A stretch of DNA of 64,000 bases from Zingiber officinale (taxonomy: Eukaryota; Streptophyta; Magnoliopsida; Zingiberales; Zingiberaceae), in the NCBI RefSeq assembly GCF_018446385.1, contig NC_055988.1:165862209-165926208 (forward strand), in the 5' to 3' direction. A program made the position numbers and the translations under genes. Of this stretch, positions 59,383 to 64,000 are shown piece by piece. The notes under the pieces are model-generated. The model was not told the DNA's origin and searched no databases. It was given only the letters and a program-made list of their open reading frames with translations. Every line of letters begins with the position of its first letter. The first letter of the stretch is position 1.

Positions 59383-60970
59383 TATTAGTGCAATATCTCT
59401 TGGGTCAAGGTTGACCGATTTGACTAAGCTTGAGTCTTGATGTTTAGGTTTCGATATTTGACAATACATGGAGTCTGACAATACGTGGAGATTGCAGGTA
59501 CAATCATCCGATTGAGAGATTACTGGAGCAATTCCCCTCTGATTAGGGTTTGACCAGATTGGTGTGAAGAAGAGTTAAGTAGGTCAAGATTGACCGGATA
59601 CTTGACTGGGAAGTCCTGGTACGTGAAGCCAGGCAATATAAAAATCCTAGTGAGTGAAGCTAAGTAAAAGTCCTGGTGAGTGAAGCCAGGCAGATGGAAA
59701 ACCCTAGTGAGTGAAGTTAGATGAAAGTCCTGGTGAGTGAAACTAGGCAGATGGAAAGTCCTGGTAAGTGAAGCCAGACAGATGGGAAGTCCTGGTGAGT
59801 GAAGCCAGACAGATGGGAAGTCCTGATGAGTGAAGCCAGACACGTGAAAATCCAGGTGGGTCAAGGTTGAGCGGACACCTGGTATCGATAAGTCCAAGTG
59901 AGTCAAGGTTGACCGGACACTTGGCACGAGGAGAAAAAGTCCAAGTAGGTCAAAGAGATTGACCGGACACTTGGTAAGGAAGACCTAGCAGGTTGAGGGT
60001 GACTGGATGCTAGGCATAATGTTTCAACAGGTCATGTTGACCGGATGTTGGTTTTAGGGACATTGGACTTGATTTGGCAAGTCACAAGTGAGCTGAATCG
60101 ATAAACCGATCGATTGATTCATGCCCAATCGATCGGGTAGTTGGTTGGGTGAGTCCCGCGACAGCACTTCCTCCCAATCGATTAGTGGATCGATTGGGAG
60201 GGAATCGTTGTTGCACAGAACTTCTCCCAATCGATCAGCCGATCGATTGGGAGGCTGGAAAATCGCGACAGACCTTGAATCGATCAGGAAATTGATTCAG
60301 GCGATTTCCAAAGAGCACAAAGACGCTCTGAATCGATCAACCGATCGATTCAAAGTCTCCCCAATCGATTGAGAGCAATTCAATCGATTGAAATTCGACC
60401 GTTGAGTGGCGATAAAGCCGTTGCGAGTGTCTTCTTCGGCAGAGATCTTCGATTCCTCTTTACGCGATCACAGCGACTTCTCCACAGAGACTCACGCCAA
60501 TTCTTGAAGGATTCTTGGAGCAAGGGTTGTTGTCCTTCCAAGTCAAGAGGCGTTCTACAAGAAGAAGAAGAAGTTAGGGTTAGGGTTTTATGCTGTAAAT
60601 CTTGTAAGATCTTACTTGTATTCGCTTCCCTTTCTTTCTTCTTGTACTGAGAGTGTTGTAAGGCTTCTCCGCCTTCGGTAGTTACCGTAAAGGAGTATTT
60701 TCATAGTGGAGAGTGCTCGTGTATGTGAATCCTTGGATTAGTCACCTCTTCTTGAGGTGGATACCAAATAAATCCTTTGTGTTAGCGTTGTATTTTTGTT
60801 TCTTGTTCTTTCCGTTGCATATCATCACCAAGAGGCAAGCAATGACGAGTGTGATGAGCTATTCACCTCTAGCATATTTCGATCCTAACAAATACAACAT
60901 CTTGGAACTCGTCTCAAGAAAGCTATAGTTGGAGAGAACACTCGTTGGGTATTGTGTTATCTATAGCTAA

Positions 60971-61294
60971 GAGCATCTCCAATGCAAAGTTTTTAAAGAG
61001 GTTTGTAAAATGAAAAAGTTAAATAAAAAAGTTATAACCATTGTAGATGTAATGTTTGAAGTTTGTTGTTAAAGAGCAGTAGTGAAATTTCAAAGTTATT
61101 TTTTTGTGTTGAAATTGATGTAATATGCATGTAATCATGCAATTACATATTATAAAATGGAGCATACAAAAATCATTTAAAGCTCTAACTATTAGAGATG
61201 TTTCAATAGGTTTTTAGAATGTTGATGTGACATGATGTGACATATTGAGATCATAAAAAATTTTTTTGTAAAACTCCAACTATTAAAGATGTCC
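60971..61294. mobile_element. MITE, 324 bp, with TAA TSD (Tourist-like)
   Basis: The left end is GAGCATCTCCAATG and the inverted right end GGACATCTTTAATAG, so the TIRs are imperfect. TAA flanks both sides (60968-60970 and 61295-61297). The related sequence at 43261-43280 (GTGGCTAACAAGTTGATATC) lacks the insert and so acts as an empty site. A 3-bp TAA/TTA TSD suits PIF/Harbinger-Tourist. Confidence 0.75.
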
Positions 61295-61297
61295 TAA

Positions 61298-62173
61298 CAA
61301 GATGATATCTTTCAACTTTTGTTTACAATAATTGTTTGGTATTCCCATGTAGGACTGGTCGACTTCTATATTACATGAATCAAGATGGGTCGAAAGAGTT
61401 ATACATGCTTACAATACCCGATGACACACATCTAGGATTCACTAATTATGCTAGTCACTATTCCAAAGGCTAATAGTCGCCCATGATTTACCTCCTCCTT
61501 GTTGACCCTGGTACAGATTGACAGGGACTTTGGGGGCGAACATATTCGTCTTTTACCACAACTAATACAACATGATGGAACTCATCTCAAGGAAGCTAAA
61601 TGTTCGAGAGACCACTTGTTGGGTGTTAAGTCGAAAAGGGATGCTTGGATGGATGGACACAAGATCTTCGACTAGCAAGAAGTGGTAAGAGCAATCGCTC
61701 AAGAACATCAGGCGGGTTATGTTCGACCTAATTGTTCGACCAATGACATCGCTTTTCCAATAACAACATTTGAAGCCAAGCACAATTTCATTTTTCCAAA
61801 AACAAAATTGACTACCACATGCAATGATTAGTTGGTTTAACTTCAAAGCATTTAACTTGAATTTGCATTGAAAAGAATATGATAAAGAAAAACCTTCCAT
61901 CGAATTGGCTCGGTTGTCCTCCTAATCTGTCCCTATTGAAAAATATACAGTTCCAAATATGAGATTCACATTCATTTCTAACTAAATTTTCATCAGAAAA
62001 TGAAACCATTTGTGTGTGTATATATATGTACATGAACACTGCTACAATCCTGAAGGTTGTTTATTAAGGATTATCGAAAGAGAAAGTAATGATTAAAGAA
62101 TACAACATACTCTGTTTGATCAGATGATTTTTTTTTTCCTTTTTGTTTTGGTTGGTGGAGCAAGGAACCAGGA
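61298..62173. other. Intergenic, downstream of CHIP
   Basis: No gene is supported. A segment near 61562-61625 ('ctaatacaacatgatggaac') repeats the sequence at 43215-43265 and 60889-60950. The part next to 62174 should include the CHIP 3' UTR. Confidence 0.45.
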
Positions 62174-64000
62174 TCAGCTCATCTTGTACGCCCAACCATG
62201 TCGATTCAGGAAGGACTGAACAGCTTCTTTGACGGCAAGGTTTGGCACCAGCTGGTGTTGTTCTAGTGGCACCCTCGTCACGGGATCAAACTTCCCGACC
62301 TGATTTATGGCTTACAAGAGTTTGTAAAAAGAAATTTGATGGACAAAGCACAACATTGCCGGTTTCGGAATGCTATTTTCATACAACTTGAAACAAATCA
62401 GCATGCATGCACAATGGAAACAGAAAATACAAAAATACAAGGCCTTGATCAAAGGTTGAATTGCTGCACAAGAAAATTACGATTGAGTACAAGGATCGAT
62501 ATAGCTTTATGATACTTCAAGTTATGTCATTAAAGTATGAATTTAGTACCAACTTAAAAAAATAGTTCGATCAATAAATGGAATTGGAAATCACAAACTG
62601 TGTAGACTCTATGTCTGCGGACAGTTGAAATAATAGACTTAAAATGATGGCACAAACATGGGAGTGAGAATGCTTTATAGCTCTGTATCTTCAAATTAGT
62701 ATTTGTATAGGTTACTATCTAAAATAAAGTAAGTGGTCTAGTTCTTGAATAGTAGTACTCCAATAAGGTCTAGCAAATAAATGTTTCAGACGTTTCCAGG
62801 ATCTAGTAAATAAATACCAGACCCTTTCCCTATACAAGGAACCTTTTCTTCCAACACGAGAATTTCAAGCTTAATATGTCTCCTAATAAAGGATGGTCGT
62901 GACGAATTCTCCTCCATCATGAGAGTTGGTAGACTGTTGTACCAACAACAGGAAGCTAAAAGAGAAAAAAGAACATTCTTGGCATTTGTATTTGATCGAC
63001 TTTTGCATCTTTTGAGCAACCCCCCATGGTTTAAAACAGACAATAGACTCGATGCTTTCAATATTAGAAACGGAAAGAAAAAGAAAAAAGGTGATACATG
63101 TTGGGCGAATACCAAAAATAAATACAGATATTCTACAATGAAAATGACGATACCTTCTGAAGATGATCAAGCAACACAGCCCTCTCATAGGTAATGCCAC
63201 TAGGAGTGATCACAGGATCCCTGAAGATATCGAGTGAGATTTGACAGCAAAGATAATCAGGCACCTAAAATATCACTAACAGAGTCAGATAACAACAAAT
63301 GAAAGAAATTGTCTTAAATTTGAAGTTATTGGCATGTCTCACATCCTTGGGTCGGTCATCTTCTCCGGCTTTGGTAAACACCTCTTCGAGATATTGCAAC
63401 TGCTGCAACCGTTCATCTGCAATTTCCTCAGTGCCATCTTGAGAATCCTCAATTGCATAAAAATTCAGAAGAGCTTTCTCGCATGTTTCCCTGAAACAAG
63501 AAAACAGTGATGAAAAGGTTATTCGTGGGTAATCAAAACCTCTGAATTATGTAAAAGCTTCATTTATCCAGAAACATAGTATCAGCAAATGACACTTACT
63601 TCAATTTCTGCAATTCAGATGCCCTCTTACTAGACATATCCTCCCATTCCAAGTACTTCGCTTTGGAAAGGACCTGCCATATTTCTTCAACAATGTAGCT
63701 TGAAGGTTTTGCACCCCTTCCAAGTTCTAATGCCTGCATCAGTAGTTTATTATCGTTAAGATTGTCACTAATTAAGTATTATGAGTGCCGATATAACCAG
63801 TCCAGATAACAAATCTCTAACTAAATGGATCCCTAACTAAATCTCTTTAAGTCATCCATTTAGACAAATTTCAATTCCCTAAATGGGATCCCTTTGCATC
63901 TTCCATTCAAACAAATCTTGTCCCTAATGAAACCTTTTGAGTGATGACTCCCTATATGGATCCCTTTGACTTGTCCACTTGGACAAATTTAAGTACTATA
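62174..64000 (-). CDS. CHIP: E3 ubiquitin ligase CHIP, C-terminal exons (partial)
   Basis: CHIP is a TPR plus U-box co-chaperone ligase that ubiquitinates Hsp70/Hsp90 clients in the cytosol. Exons in view (minus): 63733-63600, 63490-63343, 63264-63154 and 62299-62174. All have GT-AG sites and consistent phases (2, 0, 0), about 171 residues. The first two encode the helical linker (SSYIVEEIWQVLSKAKYLEW; LQQLQYLEEVFTKAGEDDRP). The third opens the U-box (VPDYLCCQISLDIFRDPVIT, TYERAVLLDHLQK). The last closes it (VGKFDPVTRVPLEQHQLVPN, then NLAVKEAVQSF) and ends HGWAYKMS, as plant CHIP ends in W-A-Y-K-M. The TPR exons and the start codon lie beyond the right edge; the intron from 63734 runs out of the window. 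The 854-bp intron 62300-63153 splits the U-box. Confidence 0.93.

Larger units (their letters stand above)
43411..60890 (+). mobile_element. LTR retrotransposon C: copia, gag-only, split by a CACTA element
   Basis: The 5' LTR is 43411-43537 plus 54002-55390 (interrupted by the CACTA); the 3' LTR is 59383-60890, ending GATCCTAACA. The flanks AATAT (43406-43410) and AATAC (60891-60895) form a one-mismatch TSD. The primer binding site TGGTATCAGAGC (55393-55404) directly follows the 5' LTR and is complementary to initiator Met tRNA. A purine-rich tract (AAAAAAGGAGGAA, 59369-59380) precedes the 3' LTR. The interior of about 4.0 kb codes only for a broken gag; no protease, integrase or reverse transcriptase is present. 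It resembles Sirevirus/copia gag with two zinc knuckles. Confidence 0.87.

Noticed and set aside
1..64000. tRNA or rRNA genes
   Set aside because: I looked for tRNA A/B-box patterns and rRNA core motifs by eye and found only retrotransposon primer binding sites. A tRNAscan run would settle it.

Overview
This is a window of plant nuclear genome: spliced genes with GT-AG introns, a plant IQD gene, a plant-type ZIP4 and a CHIP U-box ligase, set in nested LTR retrotransposons. The repeat style suggests a monocot, possibly Zingiberales; that is an inference. Four host genes are supported: an IQ67-domain (IQD) calmodulin-binding protein (11487-13533, +, 5 exons), the meiotic crossover protein ZIP4/SPO22 (15096-18317, -, 5 exons), a small single-exon protein of unknown function (41119-41472, -), and the 3' half of the E3 ligase CHIP (62174 to beyond 64000, -).

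The rest is mostly transposons, and insertion order can be read from target-site duplications (TSDs). Region 1-8.3 kb: an LTR remnant (-), a solo LTR at 843-2526 with TSD GTTTA, and two decayed copia remnants on the minus strand. Region 19.3-36.8 kb: an old LTR (D) was split by two insertions. The first is a pol-less LTR retrotransposon (G, 19493-33307, TSD GTGAT), whose 5' LTR was later entered by an 8.2-kb Mutator-like element (MULE, 20795-29005, 9-bp TSD CCTGACTTG). The second is another LTR (F, 33975-36708), itself carrying a hAT MITE (34288-34912, 8-bp TSD) and a further solo LTR (E, about 35095-35959). Region 43.4-60.9 kb: a gag-only copia element (C) contains a CACTA transposon (43541-54001, TSD GTA), which contains a younger gag-only copia element of the same family (B, 46066-53080, TSD GATGT).

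The most informative object is the MULE. It has about 0.8-kb terminal inverted repeats, a FAR1/FRS-type MULE transposase gene read leftwards from the right repeat, a small GRF-zinc-finger/membrane-segment gene read rightwards from the left repeat, and what looks like a captured host-gene fragment between them. The two genes converge, as mudrA and mudrB do in MuDR. The transposase reading frame carries one frameshift and one nonsense codon, so this copy is probably not autonomous unless these are sequence errors. The 3' LTR of element G preserves the uninterrupted insertion site, which confirms both ends of the MULE. Element G also carries a 132-bp tandem array and an antisense coiled-coil ORF with its own TATA box.
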